Below are positions 31,422 to 38,623 of a stretch of 38,623 bases of DNA, one piece after another. Numbering within the stretch: the stretch's first letter is position 1; the number at the start of each line of letters is the position of its first letter. Below the pieces are notes generated by a model that was not told the DNA's origin, ran no database searches, and was given only the letters and a program-made list of their open reading frames with translations. The position numbers were made by a program, and so were the translations under genes. Source of the stretch: Geobacillus icigianus (lineage in GTDB: Bacteria > Bacillota > Bacilli > Bacillales > Anoxybacillaceae); NCBI RefSeq assembly GCF_000750005.1, contig NZ_JPYA01000171.1, forward strand, positions 1 to 38,623. The letters are read 5' to 3'.

Positions 31422-31892
31422 ATGATTGTCGTTGCCACTTTTGAAAACCATTTGTTCGTCGAGCTGGTAATTTCCGCTTTGCGCGAAAAAGGAGTTCCCC
31501 CGCACCATCTGTTCGCCGTTCCGCTTGACGGCCGCCCGGAGCCGCCGCAGCTGTTAGATACGATCCACCGCGCGGACGGCTTGAGCTTTCTCGATCTAGC
31601 GGCGATTTTCGGGACGTGTTTCATGCTGCTTGGTTCGATTTACGGCTATGTATTAACATGGGGGCCGATCATTTGGGGGGTGATCGGGGCGGTGGTCGGC
31701 ATCTCGTTCGGCCTGCTGTTGAAATGGGGGCTCAACCGAAACACGGCGCGCCGCCAAACGAACAGGCGCGCGGAAATCGTTCTCCTCATCCGCTGTGATG
31801 AAACGCAGTGGCCGATGATCGAGCGGCTGTTATGGGATCACCATGCGCTCGGCCTCGCCGGCATCGACGATGAAAAGAGAACGCGCCAATGA
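31422..31892 (+). CDS. Small membrane protein with glycine-rich helix pair
   Basis: A 156-residue protein. An N-terminal soluble part (MIVVATFENHLFVELVISAL...) has alternating strand/helix character like small regulatory alpha/beta folds. Two hydrophobic helices follow (LAAIFGTCFMLLGSIYGYVL and IIWGVIGAVVGISFGLLL), with Gly every three to four residues, then a second soluble segment VLLIRCDETQWPMIERLLWD. The layout suggests two half-domains flanking a membrane hairpin. ATG 31422 follows AGGAGG by 6 nt; earlier in-frame codons overlap the upstream gene without a ribosome site. I do not recognise the family. Confidence 0.7.
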   Translation: MIVVATFENHLFVELVISALREKGVPPHHLFAVPLDGRPEPPQLLDTIHRADGLSFLDLAAIFGTCFMLLGSIYGYVLTWGPIIWGVIGAVVGISFGLLLKWGLNRNTARRQTNRRAEIVLLIRCDETQWPMIERLLWDHHALGLAGIDDEKRTRQ

Positions 31893-32036
31893 CGATGGCC
31901 ATGACGCCCGCAACATAGGATGCTAGCGCGCCTCGCTTTGCCGATGTACCACTCCTTCCCGTTTTGGTCCGCCCGATGCCGGCAGCCTACCTTTCCCGTT
32001 TTGGAAGATTCACCGCTCCCGTCAAGGTGCAACCTT

Positions 32037-33017
32037 TTAATACACGTCGCGCCGTGCAAAGACAACAAAAGCGACAGCGAGAGACATAAGTCCCCACACG
32101 GCCAGCACCGTCATGGAAAAGCCGAGCGTCATTCCTTCAATCGGAGGAGCGGCGCCTTTCAAGTAATCGGTGAGCCGCAAATTGACCATAAACAAATACT
32201 TTGCGGACTGCCATGACGACACCATGTTCGACAAAATGGCGCCCGAAATGAGAGCCGCCAGCATCACTCCCATCACCGCCGCTGTGCTCCGAAACAGCAC
32301 GGAAAGCATCAATGTCAACGTCCCAACGACCGTGCTGACAAACGCGGCTAACCCCAACTCCATCAAAATGTATTTCCATTGCGGAATCATATGCACGTTG
32401 TCCGTATTCAAGTCCTCGCCTTGGGGAACAAAACCGGTCAACAACGGCAAATGAAAGCCGCCATACCCGAATACAAGGCCGGAGATGGCATACGACAGCA
32501 CCGCTGTTGTCAGCATAATAAACGACACGGACAGCAGCAAAGCGATATATTTGCTAAGCAGCACTTTCCACCGTTTCACCGGCCGGACGAGAAGCAGCTT
32601 GATCGTTCCGGCGCTCGCCTCCGAGGAGACAAGATCGGCCGCCACCACCATGACGAGCAGCGGCAAAAACAAGTCGATGGCGTTTTCGATAAACGTGCGC
32701 ATAAACGTCGGCGCCCCCGGGGCGGACGGATTCACGTTGTGCTCTAAGTAATACTGTTGCTGCTTGAGGCGGATTTGTAAATATTTGCGCCACTCCTCGG
32801 ACATGCTCGGCGACTGGAGGCGATTTTGCAAGTCGACGATTTGCTGCTGCAGCTGCGTCCGCCAGTCGGTCGTGCCGAGCCGTTTTCTCAACTCTTCCGT
32901 CTCCCGATATTGAGCGTATGTAAACAAGGCGACGAGCACCGCCACAATGGCGGCGATCACCCATAGCCGCTTTTTGCGGACGATTTTCAGCATTTCATTG
33001 TACACAAGCTTACTCAA
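32037..33017 (-). CDS. ABC-2-type transporter permease
   Basis: A 326-residue permease. Helix 1 follows NEMLKIVRKKRLWVIAAIVA, then comes an extracytoplasmic segment with heptad character (about 40-95), then five more helices including LVSSEASAGTIKLLLVRPVK, which is the conserved ABC-2 coupling region. The TTG start overlaps the end of the ATPase gene by 8 nt. Organisation and size resemble the B. subtilis YhcH-YhcI pair and BcrAB-type exporters. The substrate is unknown; peptides or lipid-active compounds would be typical. Confidence 0.86.
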   Translation of the reverse strand: MSKLVYNEMLKIVRKKRLWVIAAIVAVLVALFTYAQYRETEELRKRLGTTDWRTQLQQQIVDLQNRLQSPSMSEEWRKYLQIRLKQQQYYLEHNVNPSAPGAPTFMRTFIENAIDLFLPLLVMVVAADLVSSEASAGTIKLLLVRPVKRWKVLLSKYIALLLSVSFIMLTTAVLSYAISGLVFGYGGFHLPLLTGFVPQGEDLNTDNVHMIPQWKYILMELGLAAFVSTVVGTLTLMLSVLFRSTAAVMGVMLAALISGAILSNMVSSWQSAKYLFMVNLRLTDYLKGAAPPIEGMTLGFSMTVLAVWGLMSLAVAFVVFARRDVY

Positions 33018-33924
33018 TCGTTTCGCCCCCTGTCAGCTCGATAAATAAATCTTCGAGCGTCGGCAACCGCGGTTCAATGTGAGCTACCGCCACGCCGGCA
33101 CGGACGAGCTTGGCGTTCCAAGCAGCGAGCTTGGCCGGTTCATACGGTGTGATAATCCCCTCTTCATCTGCCCGCAGCACCTCCGTCTCCTCAGCGAGCA
33201 GCACCTGCGCCCGATCGAGCGGATCCGCTTTCCAGACGACGCGCGCTTGTTCGTTTAACAGCCGCTCGACTGTATCAACAGCCAGCAGGCGCCCTTTCGC
33301 CATAATAGCGACGCGGTCGCACATGAGCTGAATTTCGCTTAACAAATGCGAAGAGACGAGAACGCTAAGCCCTTCCGTTTCCGCCAAAAAACGGATGAAG
33401 GCGCGCATTTCACGAATGCCGGCCGGATCAAGGCCGTTGGTCGGCTCATCCAAAATGAGCACCTTCGGCTTCCCGAGCAGCGCTTGGGCGATGCCAAGCC
33501 GCTGCCGCATGCCGAGCGAATACGTGCTTACCCGGTCGTGAATGCGCTGCTCGAGCCCAACGAGCTTCGCCACTTCCATGATTCGATCGGCGCCGATTCC
33601 CGGCATCATACGGGCGAAATGTTCAAGGTTTTCCCACCCGGTTAAGTACGGGTACATTTCCGGATTTTCGACGATGCAGCCGATTTGGCGGATCGCCTCG
33701 GTAAACTCGCGGTGAAGATCATACCCGCCAATCATCACCGTCCCTGACGTCGGGCGAATGAGCCCAACGAGCATGCGGATCGTCGTCGTTTTGCCCGCGC
33801 CGTTCGGCCCTAAAAAACCGAACACTTCCCCCTCGTGCAAAGCAAACGAAACGCCTCGGATAATTTCTTTGCCGCGGATCGTTTTCCGCAGTCCATGGAC
33901 CGCTAGTGTCACCGGTTTCATCAT
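33010..33924 (-). CDS. ABC transporter ATP-binding protein, BcrA/YhcH type
   Basis: A 304-residue ABC ATPase with Walker A GPNGAGKTTT (about 38-47), signature YSLGMRQRLGIAQALL (about 134-149), Walker B VLILDEPTNGLDPAG and the H-loop VSSHLL. A C-terminal domain (about 215-300) is typical of drug/peptide exporter ATPases. Its ATG overlaps the TGA of the SGNH gene upstream (TGATG), and its stop overlaps the permease start, so three proteins are co-translated. It likely powers the ABC-2 permease downstream. Confidence 0.93.
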   Translation of the reverse strand: MMKPVTLAVHGLRKTIRGKEIIRGVSFALHEGEVFGFLGPNGAGKTTTIRMLVGLIRPTSGTVMIGGYDLHREFTEAIRQIGCIVENPEMYPYLTGWENLEHFARMMPGIGADRIMEVAKLVGLEQRIHDRVSTYSLGMRQRLGIAQALLGKPKVLILDEPTNGLDPAGIREMRAFIRFLAETEGLSVLVSSHLLSEIQLMCDRVAIMAKGRLLAVDTVERLLNEQARVVWKADPLDRAQVLLAEETEVLRADEEGIITPYEPAKLAAWNAKLVRAGVAVAHIEPRLPTLEDLFIELTGGETIE

Positions 33925-34715
33925 CAGCGATTCTCCTCCGTCAGCGTAATCAGCGAAGCGACACGCTCTCCGATTCGTTTGTATCCTTCTTGGTTTGGGT
34001 GGAAATGATCGCTGTACAAATAGTCGTTGACGTGCAAAGCAAACAGATCAAACGTCGGCACCGCGACGACGTTCGGATAGCGGGCCGCCACTTCCGCCGC
34101 GACAAAATTCCAGTCGCGGACGACGGCGGACGTGCGTTTGGCATCGCCTAAATCGCTGAACGGGTTGTATAAGCCGATCGCCAAAATGACGGCATCGGTG
34201 TTGAAGCGCCGAAGCATGGCAAAAATGCGGTCTAGGTTCGCCGCATACTGCCGTTTTGCCGCGTTCAGCTCTTTTTCATTCAGCCGAAGCGCTTCCCCGC
34301 CCCGAAACAGATCGTTACCGCCGATCGTCATGACGATCAGATCGGCCATGGCGATTTGCCGCTGAATCTCAGGCTGGCCGAGCTGGCGAAGCAAGCCATC
34401 GGAGCGCAGGCCACGAACCGCCAAGTTCGTAACGCGAATCGGCGCCTCCGTCTGCTTTCGCAGCTCATCGACCATATAGCCGACATACCCTTTGCCGCTT
34501 TCATCGCCCGTCCCCCGCGTCAACGAGTCGCCTAAAGCGACGATATCGATATCACCATCGCCCTTCTTTGCCCCGTGGACCGAAGGCTGCGTTTGCCCCG
34601 GGGGCTTAGAGGGGGGAGCGAGCTGGTCTTGCACGGCCAACACGAGCCCGCCAAGCCAAAGCGCTGCTGACATGGCGGCAGCCGCGATCACAAGCCCCAC
34701 AACGCCCAGTCGCAT
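33924..34715 (-). CDS. Secreted or membrane-anchored SGNH (GDSL) hydrolase
   Basis: A 263-residue SGNH/GDSL esterase-lipase. An N-terminal hydrophobic segment (LGVVGLVIAAAAMSAALWLG) acts as a signal anchor, followed by a Pro/Gln-rich linker. The family blocks are all present: GDSLTRG with nucleophile Ser64, NLAVRGLRSDG with the block II Gly, GGND with Asn134, and SDHFHP with Asp236 and His239. ATG 34715 is preferred because GAGGTGA lies 5 nt upstream; a GTG three codons earlier overlaps that site. It acts outside the membrane on ester or acyl bonds. Coupling to the ABC genes suggests that the exporter substrate and this hydrolase act in one envelope process. Confidence 0.9.
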   Translation of the reverse strand: MRLGVVGLVIAAAAMSAALWLGGLVLAVQDQLAPPSKPPGQTQPSVHGAKKGDGDIDIVALGDSLTRGTGDESGKGYVGYMVDELRKQTEAPIRVTNLAVRGLRSDGLLRQLGQPEIQRQIAMADLIVMTIGGNDLFRGGEALRLNEKELNAAKRQYAANLDRIFAMLRRFNTDAVILAIGLYNPFSDLGDAKRTSAVVRDWNFVAAEVAARYPNVVAVPTFDLFALHVNDYLYSDHFHPNQEGYKRIGERVASLITLTEENR

Positions 34716-34730
34716 ACCATTCACCTCATT

Positions 34731-35036
34731 TCATTTGCTTTGTCGCTGCCTTTCACCATCGGTTTCAGCATCGTTAGTTTGCTCCGGCCGCCGTTTCATT
34801 CGCCAACGTTTTGGATTCCAGTACTTTCTCAGCTTTGCCGCCGCTTCCTTTCCCACCAGCCATGCCCCGGCCCAAAACAACATTTCGGCGAGCACAACGG
34901 CGCTCGTCACCGCCCATGCCTTGACGGAAGCGGAAAACGGCAAAAATGGAGCGATCGGCGGAACGACCCAAACAACGAACGAGGCGATGATCAGTCCGAC
35001 ACCGATGCGCTGCCTAGCGGACGGCTTTCGCTTCAC
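34731..35036 (-). CDS. Transporter-suffix-domain protein
   Basis: A 101-residue protein with two helices in the pattern of the transporter suffix domain: RIGVGLIIASFVVWVVPPIA, then PFLPFSASVKAWAVTSAVVL and AEMLFWAGAWLVGKEAAAKL, finishing KYWNPKRWR. The domain often trails transporters or stands alone, and its function is unknown. The GTG at 35036 follows GGGGGCG by about 6 nt; a farther upstream GTG (35075) has no ribosome site. It is probably the first gene of the SGNH-ABC operon. Confidence 0.78.
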   Translation of the reverse strand: MKRKPSARQRIGVGLIIASFVVWVVPPIAPFLPFSASVKAWAVTSAVVLAEMLFWAGAWLVGKEAAAKLRKYWNPKRWRMKRRPEQTNDAETDGERQRQSK

Positions 35037-35205
35037 TCTCTCGCCCCCTTTTGCCTGAATGCCAAAAGCAAACACTCACGTATTTCCACTCTAACATATT
35101 TATCCTTGTTTTCCAAAACGGTTCGCTTGGCTTCCCATGCGCGCCGGCAAGAAGGAGAGCTCGCTTCAACGCCGTCCGCCCGCAGCATAGGGCAGAATCG
35201 AAGAA

Positions 35206-35431
35206 GAGGGTGTTCCCAAAGGATCGGAACACCCTCTCTCATCGCTATATATAGACTTCCATGACAAAACATTTTTATCACCATCGGAAGGATGAAAATG
35301 TCCTTATGTTGAATGCTGTAACTTTACTCATTTTGGAATTCAGGTATTTTCAGGATAGATACTAAACACCCTCTCCACACTATATGCCGTGTCTTTCTTG
35401 AGAGGAGATCGCCTTTTGGGTCATTCCCCCA
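35206..35431 (+). repeat. MITE-like element copy 3, interrupted
   Basis: The left hairpin GAGGGTGTTCC / GGAACACCCTC (35206-35236) is followed by TCATCGCTATATATAG. After about 100 bp of unrelated sequence the right half appears: CACTATATGCCGTGTCTTTC (35376 on), then CGCCTTTTGGGTCATTCCCC. The two halves together equal one element like 1999-2124, with something between. Right-end CCTTTTGGG is the inverse of left-end CCCAAAGG. Confidence 0.6.
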
Positions 35432-35534
35432 TGATTTACTCGTGCAATCGCTTCTCGGAATCGTTTCCTAAAGTAGAAAAAACTTGTTACATCGTTGACA
35501 CGTTCAATCATCGTTCAAGGCAAACGGCTGTTTT

Positions 35535-35899
35535 TTACCAACGTTCTAGCCGAACCGCCTCTTGCAGCTGCGGATAAAAAACGCCGATCGTATCGCCGGT
35601 GAACACCCCGCCGCTGTATGAATCATAAATCGAAAAGTGGTGGTTCGCATGCCCCGGCGTATCGTAAAAGGTAAGCGTCCGCGCGGCGCTCAGCGCGAGC
35701 GTCTCTCCATCCTCCTTCACGATCACCCGTTCTTCCGGCACCGGAACAATCGGAGCAAAGAGCGCATCAAATTGGGCGCCGTACACCGCTTTCGCTCCAG
35801 CGATGAGGCGCGATGGATCGACTAAATGCCGCTTCCCTTTCGGATGGACGACCGTGGCGGTTGGGCAATGCTGAAGGAGCAGCTCGGTTAGGAAGCCAT
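35535..35899 (-). pseudogene. MBL-fold metallo-hydrolase remnant, truncated at both ends
   Basis: The minus-strand frame reads GDGFLTELLLQHCPTATVVH, PKGKRHLVDPSRLIAGAKAV, then on through FYDTPGHANHHFSIYD and GGVFTGDTIGVFYPQ to a stop after RLERW. This is the middle of a metallo-beta-lactamase-fold hydrolase with the GHANHH and FTGD metal-site segments. The N-terminal part with the HxHxDH motif is gone: the frame runs directly into the end of the TauE/SafE gene. About 100 C-terminal residues are also missing. It has no start codon at a ribosome site and must be non-functional. Confidence 0.75.
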
Positions 35900-36772
35900 C
35901 TCCTTGCTCGCCACTCCTTTCCGTCCATTCCGTACAGCCAAGATCACCGCCGCCGCCCAGCCGATCACGATAAGGCTATAAACGGTCGGATACACGGATG
36001 CCGGCGCCTCCCAAGCGTGCAGAAGCGTGCGGACATTCGTCAAAATGATGAGACCGCCAACTAGCACTCCAAGCAAATGGGACGGCAGTTTGCGCACAAG
36101 CCAAGCGGCAATCGGCGCGGCGATGATCCCCCCCGCCATCAGCGTCAACACCCAATACCAGTTGACCTGCTCCCAGCCGAGAGAAATCGCAAATCCGATC
36201 GTCGCTGAGAGCGCAACGGCAAATTCGGACGTATCGACGGTGCCAACGACCTTGCGCGCCTCCATGGTCCGATTCGCGAGCAGCACCGGCGTCGCAATCG
36301 GCCCCCAGCCCCCTCCCCCAGTGGCGTCAAGAAACCCGGCTACCAAACCGAGCGGGACGAGCTGTTTGTTCGACCATTGTTTTCCCGAAACCGATGGGGC
36401 GCGGCCGTTCAATACCAAGAATCGATAAATAATGTAAAAGCCAAGCACCAATAAAAACAATGAAACGTACGGTTTGATCAAATCTCCCGGCAAGTTGCTT
36501 AAAAAGCAGGCGCCGACAAACGCGCCGACCGATCCGGGAATAATCAGCTTCACCACCATGGCGCGGTCGACGTTGCCAAATTTCCAATGGGAAATACCGG
36601 ACGCCGCCGTCGTCGCCACTTCCGCCAAATGGACGGACGCTGAAGCGACGGCCGGGGCGATGCCGAACGTCAGCAAAAGCGTCGTTGAAGTGACGCCGTA
36701 CGCCATCCCGAGCGATCCGTCAATGAGCTGAGCAATCAATCCTACAAACAGAAACACAATCAATTTTTTCAT
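35888..36772 (-). CDS. Sulfite exporter TauE/SafE-family membrane protein
   Basis: A 294-residue protein with eight helices in two repeats. Repeat 1 has IAQLIDGSLGMAYGVTSTTL (14-33) and ASASVHLAEVATTAASGISH; repeat 2 has GFLDATGGGGWGPIATPVLL and KVVGTVDTSEFAVALSATIG. These GxxGxGxG motifs are the TauE/SafE hallmark. Members export sulfite, sulfoacetate or related organosulfur anions. The ATG follows GGAGGGAGAATC. A strong promoter with nested CAACTAT repeats lies upstream. The last five to eight codons overlap the frame of the metallo-hydrolase remnant, so the natural C-terminus may have been replaced by the deletion junction. Confidence 0.88.
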   Translation of the reverse strand: MKKLIVFLFVGLIAQLIDGSLGMAYGVTSTTLLLTFGIAPAVASASVHLAEVATTAASGISHWKFGNVDRAMVVKLIIPGSVGAFVGACFLSNLPGDLIKPYVSLFLLVLGFYIIYRFLVLNGRAPSVSGKQWSNKQLVPLGLVAGFLDATGGGGWGPIATPVLLANRTMEARKVVGTVDTSEFAVALSATIGFAISLGWEQVNWYWVLTLMAGGIIAAPIAAWLVRKLPSHLLGVLVGGLIILTNVRTLLHAWEAPASVYPTVYSLIVIGWAAAVILAVRNGRKGVASKEMAS

Positions 36773-36812
36773 GATTCTCCCTCCGTTTACTATAGTTAAG
36801 CATGTTACTTAT

Positions 36813-36841
36813 ATTTAAATCCAACTATTCATAGTTGTCAA
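36813..36841 (-). promoter_or_regulatory. Sigma-A promoter of the TauE/SafE gene
   Basis: On the minus strand a perfect TTGACA (36841-36836), 17-bp spacer, TTAAAT (36818-36813), about 40 nt before the start codon. Confidence 0.75.
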
Positions 36842-36845
36842 CTAT
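36822..36845. promoter_or_regulatory. CAACTAT operator cluster
   Basis: CAACTAT (36822-36828), TC, ATAGTTG (36831-36837), then CAACTAT again (36839-36845). The inverted repeat fills the promoter spacer and -35. A further ATAGTT lies at 36792-36797, downstream of the -10. A repressor site is likely; the regulator is not in view. Confidence 0.6.
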
Positions 36846-37142
36846 GATTTTTACAAAAATAAAAAAATTCATTCCTTCCCCATCATCCGGCTCTCCATCA
36901 AAAGCCGGACTTGATTTTATGCTTCCAAGAAAGAAGAGAAAACAAATCATGTTTTGTATACACTTGTCCGGTGAAGTAAACCGTCTGTCAAGTACATATT
37001 ATGGTGATGAACTTGACCGAATCATAACGAAACACAAAAAGGAGGCAGGGTCTGTCAAGTCCATATTGTGGTGACGAACCTACCATCCGTTGTGAACAGG
37101 AAAAAACATAACAGCAATCCTCAGACCGAAGCCGCATCGAAC
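36846..37142. other. Gene-free region with a tandem 30-bp direct repeat
   Basis: No gene is supported. It holds a short hairpin (TCCGGCT...AGCCGGA, 36887-36911) and two copies of a 30-bp unit, GTCTGTCAAGTACATATTAT followed by GGTGATGAAC (36983-37012 and, with three changes, 37050-37079), 67 bp apart. The origin of the repeat is unknown; it may be insertion-element debris. Confidence 0.6.
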
Positions 37143-37180
37143 GAAAAAAGGCGCTCTGCGCTTTGCCCAGAGCACCTTTG
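37143..37180 (-). terminator. Rho-independent terminator of the glutamine synthetase gene
   Basis: On the minus strand AAAGGTGCTCTGGG, loop CAAAG, CGCAGAGCGCC, then TTTTTT. Confidence 0.87.
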
Positions 37181-37238
37181 ACAACGAGGCCGCCACCGCG
37201 ACCGCTTCACCGGATGGCGTCCTGCCGCAACCATCCAC

Positions 37239-38597
37239 TTAAAACTTTCCTTGGTATCGTTCGATTTCCCATGCATGAACCGCCGTGCGGTAGCTGTTCC
37301 ATTCGTCTTTTTTCATCGCCACGTATTCATGGAATACATGCTCACCGAGCGTCGCACGGCCGATTTCACCGTCTTCGAACGCCGCGATGGCAGCGCCTAA
37401 GTTTTCCGGCAAGTTGTCGATGCCAAGTTCGGCGCGACGTTCTTCCGACATATGGAAAATGTCTTCGTCAATCGCCGCTGGAGGCGTCAACCCTTTTTCC
37501 ACGCCGTCAAGGCCTGCTGCCGCGATGATGGCGTAAGCCAAGTACGGGTTGGCTGACGGATCCGGGCAGCGCAGCTCAACGCGCGTCGCCATGCCGCGCT
37601 TCGCTGGAATGCGAATGAGCGCCGAACGGTTGGAAGCCGACCACGCGATATAGCAAGGCGCCTCATACCCCGGCACCAGCCGTTTGTACGAATTGACAAG
37701 CGGGTTGGTCACAGCCGCAAAATGTTTAACGTTTTTTAACAAACCGGCGATAAACTGGTACGCTGTAGCCGACAACTGATTGGCATCGTTCGGGTCAAAG
37801 AACGCGTTTTCCCCGTCTTTGAAGAGAGAGATGTTGACATGCATCCCCGAACCGTTGATGCCGAACACCGGTTTCGGCATAAACGTCGCATGAAGACCGA
37901 ATTTGCCGGCGATCGTTTTAACGACCCATTTGTATGTCGTCGCGTTATCTGCCGCCCCGAGCGCGTCCGCGTATTTGAAGTTGATTTCATGCTGGCCTTC
38001 CGCCACTTCATGGTGCGACGCTTCGATCGTAAAGCCCATCGCTTTTAAGGCGCGGTAAATTTCAAGGCGAACGCGTTCCCCTAAATCTTTCGGGGACGGT
38101 TCAAAATAGCCGCCGTTGTCATGAAGCTCAAGCGTCGGGTTGCCGTGTTCATCCGCTTTGAACAAGAAAAATTCGAGCTCCGGGCCGACCGAAATCGTGT
38201 ATCCTTTTTCCGCCGCCCGCTCAACCGTTTTTTTCAGCACGTTGCGCGGATCGCCTTCAAACGGCGTGCCGTCCGGGTTGGTCACCGAGCAAAGGAAGCG
38301 CGCTTCTGCATAACCTTCTTCGACCGTCCACGGCAACACCGCGAACGTATTCAAATCCGGCAACAAGTACAAGTCAGAACGATTGATCGGTGAAAATCCT
38401 TTGATCGACGAACCGTCGAACATGATTTTTCCGCCGACGACGTCATCAAGCTGCTCGGCCGTGACGGTGACATGCTTTAAAATCCCTTCAATGTCAACGA
38501 ACTGCAAATGAAGCAGCTCCACATTTTTTTGTTGGATCGTTTCTTTGATTTGCTCCAACAGCCCCGTTTGTGTAGAGGAAACGAACAAATTCGACAT
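37239..38597 (-). CDS. Type I glutamine synthetase, divergent paralogue
   Basis: A 452-residue GS-I enzyme, which makes glutamine from glutamate, ammonia and ATP as a dodecamer. The active-site motifs are intact: MFDGSSIKGF (59-68), GPELEFFLF (138-146), EASHHEVAEGQHEINFKY (192-209), NGSGMHVN with His253, and NSYKRLVPGYEAPCYIAW. It is clearly a GlnA, but many positions differ from the B. subtilis housekeeping enzyme. The loop VRIEESD that carries feedback residue Arg62 reads SPINRSD here, with Pro70 at the Arg position. glnR is not beside its 3' end; what lies upstream is outside the window. A perfect GlnR/TnrA box overlaps its ribosome site. It probably acts as a second, nitrogen-regulated synthetase. 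Confidence 0.93.
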   Translation of the reverse strand: MSNLFVSSTQTGLLEQIKETIQQKNVELLHLQFVDIEGILKHVTVTAEQLDDVVGGKIMFDGSSIKGFSPINRSDLYLLPDLNTFAVLPWTVEEGYAEARFLCSVTNPDGTPFEGDPRNVLKKTVERAAEKGYTISVGPELEFFLFKADEHGNPTLELHDNGGYFEPSPKDLGERVRLEIYRALKAMGFTIEASHHEVAEGQHEINFKYADALGAADNATTYKWVVKTIAGKFGLHATFMPKPVFGINGSGMHVNISLFKDGENAFFDPNDANQLSATAYQFIAGLLKNVKHFAAVTNPLVNSYKRLVPGYEAPCYIAWSASNRSALIRIPAKRGMATRVELRCPDPSANPYLAYAIIAAAGLDGVEKGLTPPAAIDEDIFHMSEERRAELGIDNLPENLGAAIAAFEDGEIGRATLGEHVFHEYVAMKKDEWNSYRTAVHAWEIERYQGKF

Positions 38598-38613
38598 GTT
38601 ACATTACCTCACA
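38597..38613 (-). promoter_or_regulatory. GlnR/TnrA box overlapping the ribosome site and start codon
   Basis: On the minus strand TGTGAGGTAATGTAACA fits the known bacillus nitrogen-regulator consensus TGTNA-N7-TNACA at every fixed base. GAGG within it is the ribosome site, and its last A is the first base of the ATG. Binding here would block transcription elongation or initiation; the promoter lies beyond the window edge. Confidence 0.75.
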
Positions 38614-38623
38614 TTCGTACGTT

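Noticed and set aside
36835..37074. Plus-strand 79-residue frame beside the TauE/SafE promoter
   Set aside because: It overlaps the promoter and the direct repeat, has no ribosome site and no family character.

Overview
The window reads as a chromosome segment of a moderately thermophilic, spore-forming bacillus, most likely Geobacillus or a close relative. The evidence is Bacillus-type gene content (YdbS/YdbT pair, TopB, a YhgE/Pip protein, YlmA-like ATPase, QueT, type I glutamine synthetase), AGGAGG ribosome sites, many GTG/TTG starts, high GC in core genes, and a stand-alone nitric oxide synthase of the kind studied in G. stearothermophilus. Everything is inferred from sequence alone; no database search was run.

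Layout. 1-1.2 kb: UV damage endonuclease (uvsE). 1.5-5.6 kb: a visibly AT-richer block of four unrecognised genes (an all-beta-looking protein, a short coiled-coil protein, a Cys-rich protein behind an excellent sigma-K promoter match, and a 618-residue coiled-coil protein). I read it as a candidate spore-surface locus. 5.7-8.1 kb: a dispersed-repeat copy, a LysE exporter remnant and the ydbT-ydbS operon. 8.2-13.7 kb: amino-acid permease, topB, and a His-rich small protein translationally coupled to a Ser/Thr kinase. 14-18.9 kb: small membrane protein-nos-ABC ATPase operon, a YhgE/Pip-like protein and a DMT transporter. 19.1-22.4 kb: a chrA chromate transporter broken by three frameshifts, queT, a DMT exporter and a small membrane protein. 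22.4-26.2 kb: an OsmC-family remnant and an acyl-CoA operon (acyl-CoA dehydrogenase, SDR reductase, two MaoC-type hydratase subunits) behind a strong promoter with a perfect 18-bp TetR-type operator. 26.4-28 kb: a YmcC-like membrane protein divergent from a TetR regulator that appears to have a leaderless mRNA, then a NorA/Bmr-type exporter remnant. 28-29.7 kb: nitroreductase and pirin. 30.1-30.4 kb: three tRNAs, Ser(CGA), Ala(CGC) and Pro(CGG), all reading NCG codons. 30.6-35.1 kb: two small membrane proteins, then an ABC transporter operon with an SGNH hydrolase and a transporter-suffix protein. 35.2-38.6 kb: MITE-like element, metallo-hydrolase remnant, TauE/SafE exporter, and a divergent glutamine synthetase paralogue with a perfect GlnR/TnrA box over its ribosome site.

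Two small repeat families are scattered through the window. One is a MITE-like element with imperfect inverted ends. The other has the core CCCTCCACCCGGGGATGAAA, and two of its copies sit exactly at the broken ends of gene remnants. At least five genes are decayed (LysE, ChrA, OsmC, NorA-like, metallo-hydrolase), nearly all transport or stress functions, so the accessory part of the window is being eroded while operons such as uvsE, topB, nos and glnA stay intact. The strongest candidates for something undescribed are the sigma-K-linked 1.5-5.6 kb block, the His-rich protein/kinase pair, and the NCG-codon tRNA trio, whose alanine tRNA has C at position 33.
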